Of a stretch of 64,000 nucleotides of DNA, positions 44,384-55,434 are shown piece by piece. The position numbers and the translations under genes were made by a program. Below the pieces are notes generated by a model. The model was given only the letters and a program-made list of their open reading frames with translations, had not been told where the DNA came from and ran no database searches. Source of the DNA: Rhodocollybia butyracea. Lineage: Eukaryota > Basidiomycota > Agaricomycetes > Agaricales > Omphalotaceae. Position 1 is the stretch's first letter. Each line of letters starts with the position of its first letter. The stretch spans positions 23,538 to 87,537 of the forward strand of contig JADNRY010000258.1 of the NCBI GenBank assembly GCA_015501585.1, written 5' to 3'.

Positions 44384-46749
44384 TATTAGGCCTAAAATCG
44401 GCCTAAGGCGTGTAACCGTACATTTTGACACTTTGTACGTGTTATACAATGCAATAAGAGAGTTATACAGAGCCCGAGCATGATAGCTGTTGCCGAGGCA
44501 AAGAACTTAACAATAATACTCAGCGAGCCGTGAAGGTATGCCCACAAGCGTAGCCTAGAGCCAAGCTAGCGAGGATACCTGGGCTGCCCGGAGATGTAAC
44601 GCTAGATCGTCAATCTAGTTATACCCAAGAGTGTAGACTCTCTAAACTACAGGACATCTCGAAGCGGGATAAGTACTAAGCCAACGCGTTACTCGAGGGA
44701 AGGAATTATGAGGGAAGGCATCCCTCGCACTAAGACCCCCAACGAGCTATGTTAAGATGTGGACTTTACAGTCTGTAACAATGGACCAGAACGATCCCGA
44801 GGAAACCGTAAAGATCTATTCGCGGCACCGGTCGCAACCGTGAGGACGGTAGAAACATGCTTAGCGGTCCTACGGAAAGCTACGTGCCGGGATAGCCTTG
44901 GCAAATTGTAAGAGCCCTGACTCTTAATGCCTCAGACCATGAGCAAGATCTCGTTCTATTAGAGAAATAGACCGAAACAAGTATGTGGTACAAGGATAAG
45001 AGTAGACTAATTATGTAATATGGGCGCTAACGGCAATGAACGTGCTGTAGGCGTTACACAAATCGAAACATTTGATCTTAGAAATCATACACGGAAGGTC
45101 TTATCCGTTAAAGCCGACTATCGGGAATCACTAGTACATACTCAGCGCAGTTGCTCGAGATTATCATAAGTGGTGTCGTTGGAAAGCTAGATAACAGGCC
45201 TTCTCGAGAGAATGTTAATTACACTCAGGATGGACAGAACTATCTGAGGAATAGAATGAAACTCACCCAAGGGAAACCGGGCGGCGAGTGATCATGAAGC
45301 GTAAAGGTACTCCTGACCCCGGAGAATTTTGGAGTAATCGGAGAAACCTTGCTCGGATCAAAACACTCTAAAACTATGTTAATCCTCACGAAATCATATT
45401 TTACCTCTGATATATACCCAAGAATGGACTATTTCTTTATCGTGTGTACCATATATAGGCTGGAGTTTCCTTTCTGAGCCAGATTCCTCTGTTCCACTCT
45501 CTTTCTGTCTCTCTCCGTATCTTTTTCATCTATTTTTTCGTATTAAACTCTCTCTACTCAGTATATAAGCCAGATATATTTATTCAATAAGACAAGTTTC
45601 TTGCCCTCGACTTGACTGCTAAGACCAGTGCTCCGTAGAGGGTCCCCATGGGATCAGTAGCGTGACGCCTCCTGACTTGGTTATCTTAAGAAAGTAATAA
45701 ACTTCACGCGCTTCGCAAAGCCCATTTATATCTTGATCAAATTTAAGTGTGTAGAGTTCTCTTGAACTCCAGATCAACTCAAATCTACTTCCTTAGAGGG
45801 GACAGCTTCTAGTAAGGGATTATTTGGCTCCAGAGTGAGGGTTCCTTAGTTGACTTCTTCACGAAGTTAGACAAGCCACTAAGATTGTGGTACAAGTTCC
45901 TAGTGATTAAGTTCACTCACAATATCGTAGCTTGGCCCAGAGTTTGGTCAAGGACTTTATGGTGTCACAGCAGCTAGTGCCAGAGTTTGCCTAGGGTTGT
46001 TGACAAACCTCGAGATTACTATTCTAGCTAGAGCCAGAGTTTGCCTAGGAGAATCTTAGTTTCGTTGTACATCAGGAAAAGCCATTTTTGCCTAGGTGAC
46101 CCCAGAGTGGCCTAAAGCAAACTAGGTGACCTATGAATCCTATGGCATCCTAGGAATTTGGGCTCGTCCCTTGCCAGTCAAGGCTCTTGAGGACTCCCTA
46201 GGGTATCCTAGGCAAACCCAGGGCAAGCCTAGGTTTGCCCAGGTTTGCCCAGGTGTTCCCCAGGTGTTCCCCAGGAGCACCTGGGCAAACCTGGGCAGAC
46301 CTAGGCTTGCCTAGGGAATCCTCAAGGGCCTTGACAGGCAAGGGACGAGCCCAAATTCCTAGGATGCCATAGGATTCATAGGTCACCTAGTTTGCTTTAG
46401 GCCACTCTGGAGTCACCTAGGCAAGAATGGCTTTTCCTGATGTATTGGTTTTGGTTTTGGTTAATTGATTTGGACATACACACCTGGTTCCCTTGTACAC
46501 TTGTACACCCCAACTAGGCTTCTCTCGACTTAGTTCTAAGAGTTGTCTAAGCTTAGTTACCCACATTAGCGCTACAGTCTTGAACCTGGAGCAGTCGCGC
46601 GCATACATCTGATATTACAAGACTTTCCCTTGGGGAATCTCTGACAACCCGCCCTCGCTCCCTTACATATCAATAGTCTGGTTAGGTGCGGTAGTGTTTT
46701 TGTTAGGTTGTTTTATAGCACCTTTCGCATACCTACACGTAAATACCCA
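44384..46749 (+). mobile_element. Repeat R, copy 1 (about 2.0 kb plus a nested MITE)
   Basis: Runs TATTAGGCCTAAAATCGG...AAATACCCA. It is flanked by AATGCCGT (44376-44383) and AATACCGT (46750-46757), a probable 8 bp target duplication with one mismatch. Removing it joins the Helitron frame at HGI|VGEDIDL. An inverted copy lies at 59352-61190. No coding frame; GTATATAAGCC at about 45561 with CAATAAGA after it could be promoter and polyadenylation signals, so a long solo LTR is one possibility, though the ends are not TG...CA. Type unresolved. Confidence 0.65.
46070..46442. mobile_element. TA-target MITE (Tc1/mariner-like), copy 1
   Basis: Inverted ends CATCAGGAAAAG...CTTTTCCTGATG flanked by TA on both sides. 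The matching point in R copy 2 (about 59660) reads straight through GTTG-TA-TTGG, so the empty site is visible. The inside is a long imperfect palindrome rich in CCTAGG and GGCAAGCCTAGG. Non-coding. Confidence 0.85.
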
Positions 46750-47995
46750 AATACCGTGAACAGTAAACACACACTCTCCATCTTCTATTCCGTCATCTTC
46801 CAGAGTATCATGAACACTAACTCCTTCAGCATTGCGGTTTGTTCCTTTCTTGAAGTACTCAACAGCAACAATAGGTTTATTGCTTGAATAAGTATCTAAA
46901 TTAGAGGGAGAAAACACAACGTCAGTGTAGTCACCATGATTCAATATGCAATATTTGATAGCATGCGCTACAACATTGCGCCTCACTAGTAAAAGTGCAC
47001 GCTTATAATCTTCATCAGTAGGAGTGCATGTTCCAGAAAACATGATAGCAAGAACTTCATCAAAATCATCCCTGGGGGGGTAATACATCATATATTTTAG
47101 GAGTGGGATTCTCAAATGCAATATAACATTAGAAACAAGCTTGCTGTGACCAATTGAGCCCCCAATTTGAACCCGGACAAAGCATTTAGAGTGTCGCACC
47201 CTTGCCACCAATAATTTCTCAATAAAAGTAAGTGACTGCAACTCTGGAGGAACATTACCCAGCCACAAACCATTGGCCAAAGCGAGTGGTGGAACAACAC
47301 CTTGCCTGACCTTTACGCGGCAAAAATCGCAAATTCGATCAGAACAAGATGCATCTAAAACAGGGCCCCGCAGTTCTCACACAGGCTCAGAAAGATTGGA
47401 TCTGGGAACACGTGTCACACCAGGTTTTTCTAAAATATGCAGCATATTTTCTACATGTTTCAATGGAGACAAATTAGTCAAAACTGTAAGTTGACCACAA
47501 ACAGCGCAGCCACCTTCTTCAAAATTTGTAGGGTCTGAAGCTTGGCACCACTTGTGGACGATTTCATTTGTGCCTGCCTGTGAAATAGGCTCTGGAGGAA
47601 AATCCACAGGCTCAATAATAGTACTGGGAGAATCAGTCAAAGTGTGCTGCAAATTTGCATCAGTGGACTGAATAGTAATATTGGTGCTGTATAATTCAGA
47701 CTGGTATGAGTTTACAAAAGCTAGTGGTGTGCTTGAAGATGAAGCTGAAAATGAAGTCAGCAAAGATGAATGCAAATTGAGATCCAAAGGCTGTTCAGCC
47801 AAATAAGCAGCAGAGGCATTGATACATGAAGAAGTTGGAATTTTCTGCGTATCAGTAGGTGATTTGGAAGCGGTAGCCAAATTTGCATTATCATTAGGCA
47901 CACTATCAGATACCAAAAAAGAATGACAAGAAGTATCCAATGGTTGAACCTTAGCAGGTCTGCCTCCACCGCGGAAATATATTTGGGATTGCGCA
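46750..47995 (-). pseudogene. Helitron N-terminal part (DUF6570-like), with an in-frame stop
   Basis: Reading down: a Ser/Thr-rich leader, then CAVCGQ (about 47500) and a second Cys pair, CDFC (about 47335), suggesting zinc binding. LANGLWLGNVPPELQ (about 47270-47230) is the hallmark of the DUF6570 segment before the Rep domain of fungal Helitrons. A TGA at 47379-47377 interrupts between SEPV and ELRGPVLD in one frame. The frame ends in GECVFTVHGI at 46758, where repeat R enters, and resumes at 44383. The true start is not found. Confidence 0.7.
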
Positions 47996-48149
47996 CAGAC
48001 AGTAGAGTACTCAGAGGCAGAAAATAGACAATAATCAGATGCAACCTGCAGCACAAGGTAAACTGCAATGAATAGCGGTGCACTTACAATTACCAATATT
48101 ATACAATGCACACAAAGCTCATCGTAGCACAATACATAAGGTGCACCCC

Positions 48150-48800
48150 AACATATTTCACAAGTTACACCGCTGGAGAATACCCAAAGCATAGCACTGC
48201 CCAATACACAGCACTCGCTGCAGTGCAGCACACAAGACTTGCCGAAGCAAAACACACAAGGCACCAGCACACAAGAAACACTGCAGCACAATACACATGG
48301 CACACTGCAGCATAATACACAAGACACGCTGCAGCGCAATACATAAGACACGCCGCAGCGTAATACACAAGACACGCTGCAGCGCACTACATCAGGAAAA
48401 GGCATTTTTGCCTAGGTGACCTATGAATCCTATGGCATCCTAGGAATTTGGGCTCGTCCCTTGCCAGTCAAGGCTCTTGAGGATTGCCTAGGGTATCCTA
48501 GGCAAACCCAGGGCAAGCCTAGGCTTGCCCAGGTTTACCCAGGTGTTCCCCAGGTGTTCCCCAGGAGCACCTGGGCAAACCTGGGCAGACCTAGGCTTGC
48601 CTAGGGAATCCTCAAGAGCCTTGACTGGCAAGGGACGAGCCCAAATTCCTAGGATGCCATAGGATTCATAGGTCACCTAGTTTGCTTTAGGCCACTCTGG
48701 GGTCACCTAGGCAAAAACGCCTTTTCCTGATGTAATATGCAGGACGTGCCACTGTACAATACACAAGATGTACTGCAGAGTAATACACATAACATATATA
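48150..48800. repeat. Minisatellite of about 24 bp units, split by a MITE
   Basis: Diverged copies of CTGCAGCGTAATACACAAGA run from about 48200 to 48388 and resume at 48735-48800 after the MITE. Cys-rich reading of the minus strand is an artefact of the repeat. Confidence 0.6.
48390..48732. mobile_element. TA-target MITE, copy 2
   Basis: Ends CATCAGGAAAAG...CTTTTCCTGATG with TA on each side (48388-48389, 48733-48734). Closely similar to copy 1 at 46070-46442 but about 30 bp shorter. It interrupts the minisatellite. Confidence 0.85.
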
Positions 48801-49598
48801 TTGCACTGCAACTACGATGTGCAGTTACCATCTATTACAATAGGAATAAGCACAATATCAATAAATGTGAAGTTAAAAAAAAAGCGCACCAGCAAAAACA
48901 CAACCACAAACTTAGCATCGCACTTGGTAGCACTAGAATAGGACTGAAGCTGCAGCGCGCACAAGAGCATCAGATTAAGTTATTGGAGTCCAAGGAAGCA
49001 CATATAGTACTCACAAAGAAGTCAAATAGCAAGCAGCAGTAGATGGAAGGATCACAATTGGTAATAGCCCGAAAGCGACCCAGTGACTGCAGGCAAGGCG
49101 AAGAGAGCACCAAGGAAAGTCGTTAGAAAAGCTTAAGATGATATACACGCAGCACGCACGAAAAGGTCCAGCAGCGCACAACAAGTCTTGCAATTGAGGC
49201 AGAACACCCAAAGGGTTAGAAACTATGTGGGCTGGTCAGTACTCGCAAGGACAGAAAAGAAGATGGAATTACCAGTTTTAGTGACATATGTTTTGGTAGG
49301 AAATGACCTGCAGGCAGAGAGATAAAGCGAAATTTGGATGCAGAGAGATAAAATGATATCAATGTAAAAAGACAACCTTTGAAGCATGTCATGTGAGAGT
49401 CACATGAACATTTGGTAAGCATCAAAGCAGCTACTACCAAAGTCTCGCGCCGAGCAAAAGAAAAATAATATTTAACACACTACTTGAACAAGGGTGAACA
49501 GCAATACAATAAGCCCAGACTAAATTGAAGCGCGCTCGCTAGCACTAAGTAGTACAATTTTATCACTTTCAACTCCAGCTCTAGCTGGTAACAAAAAC
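48801..49598. other. Non-coding, nothing recognised
   Basis: AT-rich, with CA-rich, CAGCAC-like words in the first part. The short frames here show no domain content. Confidence 0.4.
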
Positions 49599-50760
49599 CT
49601 AAATCGACACGCGCTCAAATGCATTTTCAAGACCAACTTCCTCGCTTGTTCCAGCTTCGACAATCAACTGTGCCCGCGTAATTTTACCTTTATGAAAATC
49701 ATTGAAAGCCTTAGGCAAGCGGGGCGACGTGACAATTGCCATGCCACTCTGCAGCAGTGGTCCACTGGGTAAGCTAGTTCTGTGCCAATCACCAGGTTTC
49801 CAGAACACTACTTTGTTCAAAGCACCTTGAATGCGGATTCCATAGCTAGCTAGATAAAAATGACCACCCATGTCACCTTTGGAATTGTCGCGAAAGGTAG
49901 TCCATGACGCTGACCAGTCGTGAGGTTGTCTCTCAAAGTGAACAGCTCTACAGATAATCAGTAGTGCACAGTGCACCTGCATGCAAGTAACCCACCTTGC
50001 GTAATTTCTGGCAAATACACCAGAAGGAGGGGCAAGTTCTGCGTTGTGAAAAGTCACTGGTACTCCACCATCGACATCGATAGTATATGTCTGCTGCTTT
50101 CCACCATTTGCTATTGCTGTGTCCATCCTGTAAAGATTGTTGCCTTTAACAAGATCCTCTAGATCAGCGACCACTACACTTGGACCAAGCGACTTCACCA
50201 GGTTCCAGAAGAGGGCAAAGACCGAAGCAGATTTGTACTGCAGTTCACCTTTCTGGGATGGGGATAACTTGTGCTTGGATTCCAGATTCCACGCCAAATC
50301 GAGGTGCGTGCGAGAACGCAAGCCAGCAGACCAGCCACAGATGACAATAGACCCAGCATCTTCCTTCTAACAAATGGTTAGTGGCAAATTGTACCCCACT
50401 GCAAAAGTTCACTTACTCGCACATTCTTTTCTAATGCAACATCTAGTAGCACAATCTCGTTAACCCAATGCAAGACCTTCTCGCATTTGCAGAAATTGCT
50501 GATCACCATCGCCACAAGTTTACCATTCTCATCCTCAAAAATGGCACTTTCATTGGGACCAACATCGTAGTCGAGTTTCGCAGTATCAACCATGAACATT
50601 GATTTGCGACTGATGCGAACATCAGGCTGAGGAGTGCAATTGATCTGGTAGGACCACAAATCCCAGATACTCTGGTTTTCAACTATCCAGCGCCTTGGTG
50701 GTGGATAAGGGTGCTTTTTTTCCTTCACAACATGAACAGGAATAAGCGCGCGCAGTTCCT
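49599..50760 (-). CDS. Possible 2-oxoglutarate/Fe(II) dioxygenase-like protein
   Basis: Three exons. 50760-50421 reads ALIPVHVVKEKKHPYPPPRRW to ALEKNVR; a GTAAGT...TTAG intron follows; 50367-50000 runs to ARNYAR; a GTGGGT...TGTAG intron follows; 49951-49599 ends VSI-stop. The last exon has GGHFYLASYGIRI followed by a bulky segment and GDWHRTSL. This resembles the C-terminal half of the double-stranded beta-helix in dioxygenases that agaricomycete transposons carry (TET/JBP-related). The distal His fits; the proximal HxD is not clear (VHFER or PHDW nearby). No domain was computed. Its place beside a Helitron suggests a captured or element-borne gene. Confidence 0.4.
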
Positions 50761-51354
50761 GAAGAGCAAGTCACACACATTCATTGTGTGTGTTAAGAAG
50801 AAGGAGTTGTGCTAGTGCTCGCTTGCGCTTAGCTCAATCTCGTTGGACTGAAGTAACTGTGTGTATAGCATCGCGAGCAGCATCTGTGATTTGCCCTTTA
50901 GTTGAGCCAACCCAGGACTTAAAATTGGAAAGACTGGATTCGGGGGTTTTATGGGGAATGTGAGTTTTGAGAAATTTTGGAATCAGAAGTTTCCAGGTCA
51001 AAGAGATAAGGATTTCGAAGCTCGTTGGCCCACAGTTTATCAGCTTCGACATGCTTGCAGAGCGAGCGGAAAGTTGCGTTGTACTTCATGTTACAAAAGT
51101 CAGAAGGTGAGAGTTGGGAAGGCCAGAGTCGGGAAGGCCAGAGTCGGGAAGGCGAACAGACCAGATATACCGGGCAGAAAGTCGAGTCACGTGGCAGACC
51201 GGTTGCAGCCGCCCCGGTGAAATTTATCTCTTTCACCTTCTTCAGCGCCCACCAATAGCCGTGAGCCCAGAGCAGCAGCTTTTACCTGCTATTTCACTGA
51301 GATTAGCTTTGTACATTTGCGGATGCTTCCTAACAGGGCGTGCAAAAATGCTGG
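50761..51354. other. Upstream flank with a 15 bp triplet repeat
   Basis: Holds three tandem copies of GGGAAGGCCAGAGTC-like units at 51116-51157. On the minus strand about 30 residues before a stop at 50834 (NFKSWVGSTKGQITDAAR) look coding and may be the end of an upstream exon, but I could not extend it. Confidence 0.3.
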
Positions 51355-52391
51355 TTATCATGGAATATTGGGGCCTTAAGAGTAGCCAGGGGGCTAAGAC
51401 GTCGTATATAGACTGTACTATATAGTATTAGTCTTTGCCATATGCAAGAATAATTTATGCAGCACCTGAAGCGATGGTATTCCCTGATCTGTATGGATTC
51501 TGCCAAAAAATGCGATTTTCAGGGAATAAAATAGGCACACTGGGGGCATTGACCATGGCATCTGAAATTGGATGCTTTAATATCATCTCGATAGGCTCTT
51601 GAAAGGCACCTCGAAAGGCATCTGAGGATCACACATTGGCCTTGTCACACTCGTCTATAGCAATCTAAATCAATGGCCATTTATGTCTTCAGCCAGTCTC
51701 AAAGGGCTTTGAAGCAGAAAAAAAATTCAGTATTTGACCCCTTTGTCTCTACTTCAAAGACCTTTGAGACTTGTCAAAGGAAGGATTAGCCATTGATTTG
51801 AATTCTTTATATAAGAGTGTGACAAGGTCAAAGGAGGGCCAATGTGTCATTTTCAGATGCCGTTCAAGGTGCCTATTGGGATGATATTAAAGCATCTGAT
51901 TTTCAGATGCCATGGTCGATGCCCCCAGTGGCATAGAGCGTGCTATACACCTCAGACTATGCTCAAACTTAGGTAATCATGTGTTCGAGTCATATAGAGG
52001 CCCCGCAGACCAAAAGTTTTGAGTATGTACATCTCAATGTCACAATCTGAACTTTGAGCCAAGTAGAGATATCCTAGTGTGCACTTACAACAGTATCGTT
52101 CCATGGAGGTACCCAGATGTGGATATAACACCTGGTAGTCGTTGGATTCGATTCGAAGACATGATTACCCAAGTTTGAGCATAGTCTGAGGTGTATAGCA
52201 CGCTCTATGCCTATTTTTATTCCCTGAAAATCGCATTTTTTGGCAGAATCCATACAGATCAGGGAATACCATCGCTTCAGGTGCTGCATAAATTATTCTT
52301 GCATATGGCAAAGACTAAAACTATATAGTACAGTCTATATACGACGTCTTAGCCCCCTGGCTACTCTTAAGGCCCCAATATTCCATGATAA
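51355..52391. mobile_element. Foldback element with about 300 bp arms
   Basis: TTATCATGGAATATTGGGG... at 51355 is mirrored by the complement ending at 52391, and the mirror continues inward through TGGCAGAATCC, ATAGAGCGTGCTATACACC and TTTGAGCATAGTCTGAGG. Discounting a nested MITE (51538-51930), the arms are about 300 bp with a loop of about 100 bp. No coding sequence. No target duplication found. Confidence 0.7.
51538..51930. mobile_element. CACTA-like MITE, 393 bp
   Basis: Starts CACTGGGGGCATTGACCATG and ends with the inverse, one mismatch. GCA flanks both ends (51535-51537, 51931-51933). The other arm of the foldback element shows the uninterrupted site, with one GCA. A CACT(G) start and a 3 bp target duplication fit the CACTA/EnSpm group. 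Inside are further mirrored blocks (CAATGGC, CTTTGAGAC, GGCCAATGTG). Confidence 0.75.
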
Positions 52392-53290
52392 TTCCTCAAA
52401 AAATCGAGTTTTGAGGGAAAATCAATAAAGATCAGTGTATACCATCGCATCTGGTGCCATATAAATGGTTCTTGGACACGGATCGAGTGTATACCATGTT
52501 TGAGAGTATACCTACCGAGGTTTGAGGTCCTACCTGCGCTTAGACACTCATTATTAGTATTTAATTCCTCAAAAATGCGAATTTTGATAGTTACTCACCA
52601 TTGATCACTCCATGTACATATTCCTGCCCACATATTCAAATATAACACCTGGAGGGCGTAGCTAGTATACTACAGCACTCAGATATGTATTCCTGACCTC
52701 AGACCTTGAGAGGCCATGCCATTACTGAGCCCAACTTCGACTCAACACCACCTGTATGTAATCATATATTTCCCTATTTGGTCATACAGCTTTGACCTCC
52801 TCCGGCCTAGAGCGGGCAATTACAGCCTATTCTCTCCATAGAATGCTCTGATTTCGCTTCAGGCATATATATATTATGCAGAGACCATGCCTGTACCACT
52901 AGTATATTAAACATCCCTACTTTTATTTCGATTTTTTACAACACAGCCACAGACCCAAACATCGAAGCAGTGCTACTATTACACCATATACCTGCTTTAA
53001 TTATGCTTTAGGTGCCTACTGTACATCTGTAAACACTGTATAGACTGCTATTAGGTGAAATACCCATGCATAAACAAGCTTTTAGGCCGCTTTGCTGGCA
53101 TTCTAAATATGGTAATAAAACAGCTTTGACCGCAGCTATCGCTGTAATTTCGCTTCAGGGACCTATTATATATGTAAAGATACTATCTACACTCTTATAG
53201 GGCGGAATATCCATGTAGAAGCACGCTTTTTAGGCCGCTTTTACTCTTTTGATGGCATTACCCAATTTGGTAATGCTCAGCCAGCTTTGA
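52392..53290. other. Non-coding, AT-rich
   Basis: Two loosely similar blocks (52795-52870 and 53110-53240) share CAGCTTTGACC, ATTTCGCTTCAGG and TTTTAGGCCGCTTT, so an old local duplication is likely. No gene. Confidence 0.35.
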
Positions 53291-53422
53291 CCGAACGTCA
53301 TCTAGATTTTTCAATGCAATCCATCCCCTTATGTACCTCTTGCGGCCTGGCTAATTGTTCAGCTGCGCTGCCTGCGCCTCAGCGGGGTTTCTTTGAGGTG
53401 AGTGCCATTTTTCAGTGCATCT

Positions 53423-54184
53423 TCATTGGATGTTCACGCGCACCTTCGTTAGATTTGGTGCCGCCGCGGCGGAAAATACAACTTTCTGCGCCTGGATGGT
53501 CCTATCAAAATGTACGGCAAGCCGGCTTCCAGCTTTCTCGCCTTTTGTAACATGTTTCGATGTGTTCTTCCAGTCAAACAGGACTTGCCAAATCTCGGTC
53601 CCTGGGATAATAGGTAGCTCATCTCCTTCATCGACTGGCTGTCCCGCAAGCTTCTCCTTCGTTTTCAGATTGGATACTCCAAGAAACTTTTCGAATAGAA
53701 TGGTCTACCAGAAAGGTCAGTTTGAGCACTAATGTCAATATTGAATACTCACCTTTATTGTGGTATCTCTACTAGCCTGAACACTCTCATTCTTCTCCTT
53801 TCATTTTCCTGCCAATGCCTCTATCTCGGCAGCCTCTGATTCAGTATCCCCAAAGTTAACCTGCTCGTTCATGTCAACATCGGTCATCCCTGTACCCGCG
53901 GCAGCCTCCTTTGGCACGCATTCTGCGAGCTGCTGCTCAAGTTCCAAAAAGCGGCGGTCGCAGTATACCTCCTGCTGCTCAAGGCACGCCTTCAATGACT
54001 TGTTCTCTTCCTGGAGCACGCTGACCTGATATTGAAGCATCTGTACGTCGGTCTCCACTGCGGTGAATTCCTGGCTGTGCCGAGAACGCGTATTTGGTTT
54101 AATCAGCATTGGCAACAATATATTCACCGGAGATGGTCTTGGACAGTTCATGGCGGTCTTTCGTTGAGCAGGATCCTCACGCAT
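53423..54184 (-). pseudogene. Coiled-coil protein gene with an in-frame TGA
   Basis: Begins at the ATG at 54184. A coiled-coil stretch (VQMLQYQVSVLQEENKSLKA, then LELEQQLAE) is followed by an acidic tail. TGA at 53803-53801 interrupts the frame, which continues in phase (KEKNESVQASRDTTIK) to a GTGAGT...GGTAG intron, and then a last exon to TGA at 53425-53423 (FEKFLGVSNLK ... LTKVRVNIQ). If the TGA was once CGA the product had about 240 residues. Family not recognised. Confidence 0.45.
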
Positions 54185-54268
54185 CGGATTATCAATTTGG
54201 ATTCACCGATATCAACAAAAGTGCAGCACAGAAACACATATTTATTGTAGAAGTAGAGAGCCCACAAG

Positions 54269-55380
54269 TTAAAATAAATCTTCGTAGTACACTACCTCAT
54301 CAATTGAATTAATGTGACTAGTAACACCTGCAGTAGAGCGAGAAGATGAAGCAAAAGGAGATTCAACAGGGTAGGCAGGTGCAAGAGTATTCAAAGTCAA
54401 AGGGAGTGGAGCCACTGCCAAAGGAGAGCAAGCCAGCCTTGCAGCAGCAGCTGGAAGCGCGAGTAATATAACAAACACGACATTGAGTGACACGCATGTG
54501 GGGATGTTGCGATAGTGCCGCTGGGTGCTGTAGGTGTGCGCAGTATAACCAACAGTGGCTGTTGAGCCAGGTGGAAGATTGACCATACCGGTGCCGTACA
54601 GAGGGTATGAAGCAATAGCTAGTTCGTGAAGCTGGTTATGTTCACACTCGAATGCAGTGTTAGTACCTGTGCAGCAACCATCATAGACAGGAACTGCAGA
54701 ATCCCAGGAGCAAGGCATGAGAGTTAAATTCAGGGTAGAAGTGCAGCGAACTCACTCGGATCTGTGAACAAAGTGTTTGCCTTGAACTGACCCATAACGG
54801 TCAAGCGGTGATCAGTTTCAACGTAACGTGGAGGCCTATTTGGCTGCTGGACTGCGAAAGATAGATAGAACACAATCAGCAGTGGGCACAGAAAATAATA
54901 AAGGTGGTTGCACTGACTGGTACCAATTGGGGAATAATCGTCGTTAACTTTGCTTCGCTGGTCTTCGAAGTATTGGGTTGATGTCAAAGACATACAACCT
55001 GCAGATGCTGGAAATGCCACAGAATCAAAAGAGAAGGCAGAAGCAAAGAAACCAGCGAGGCATTGAAACTCCTGCTGGAATGGTCTAAGCAATATTTCTC
55101 GTACGACGCGAATATTGCTATTAGCCAGAGGTACAGGAATGACACTGTACAGTGAAGAGCGTTTGACCACACCTGTGGTCAAAAATAGTGAAGTATGGCG
55201 GGCAAGCCGACCATTACCTGAAGGACAAAGACTTGTTGTTCCCTTAGCTGAAGACACGCGCTGGACCACAGCTGGATTTGCACGAGAAGGATTGACAAAG
55301 CAACCCAGATTGGTGAATATTGTGCAGCGAAAGACACCTCTAAAAAAATTAAGGATGCTGCAGGGTAAGCAGGCGAAATA
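54269..55380 (-). CDS. Hypothetical multi-exon protein
   Basis: Exons at about 55342-54923 (FRCTIFTNLGCFVNPSRANP through SPIGTSQ), 54850-54755 (PNRPPRYVETDHRLTV) and 54690-54269 (VYDGCCTGTNTAFECEHNQL through a hydrophobic stretch FVILLALPAAAARLA to EDLF). Flanking GT...AG borders are plausible. Cysteines and one membrane-like segment suggest a secreted or membrane protein, but I know no family. Start codon not found. Confidence 0.35.
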
Positions 55381-55434
55381 TTAACTCGCAAAATAATAGT
55401 ACCTTTTCTGGGCCAAATCGAGAGGACTGTACAC

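Larger units (their letters stand above)
40037..48000 (-). mobile_element. Decayed Helitron
   Basis: A minus-strand Rep/helicase gene (fragments at 46750-47995 and 40230-44383) and a candidate 3' end at 40037-40072 define the element. The 5' end is not identified; upstream sequence is disturbed by a minisatellite and a MITE. The gene is split by repeat R and carries a nonsense codon and an internal deletion, so the copy cannot move by itself. Confidence 0.65.

Noticed and set aside
48158..48405. Cys-rich protein on the minus strand
   Set aside because: Product of the 24 bp minisatellite; the pattern is a translation artefact.
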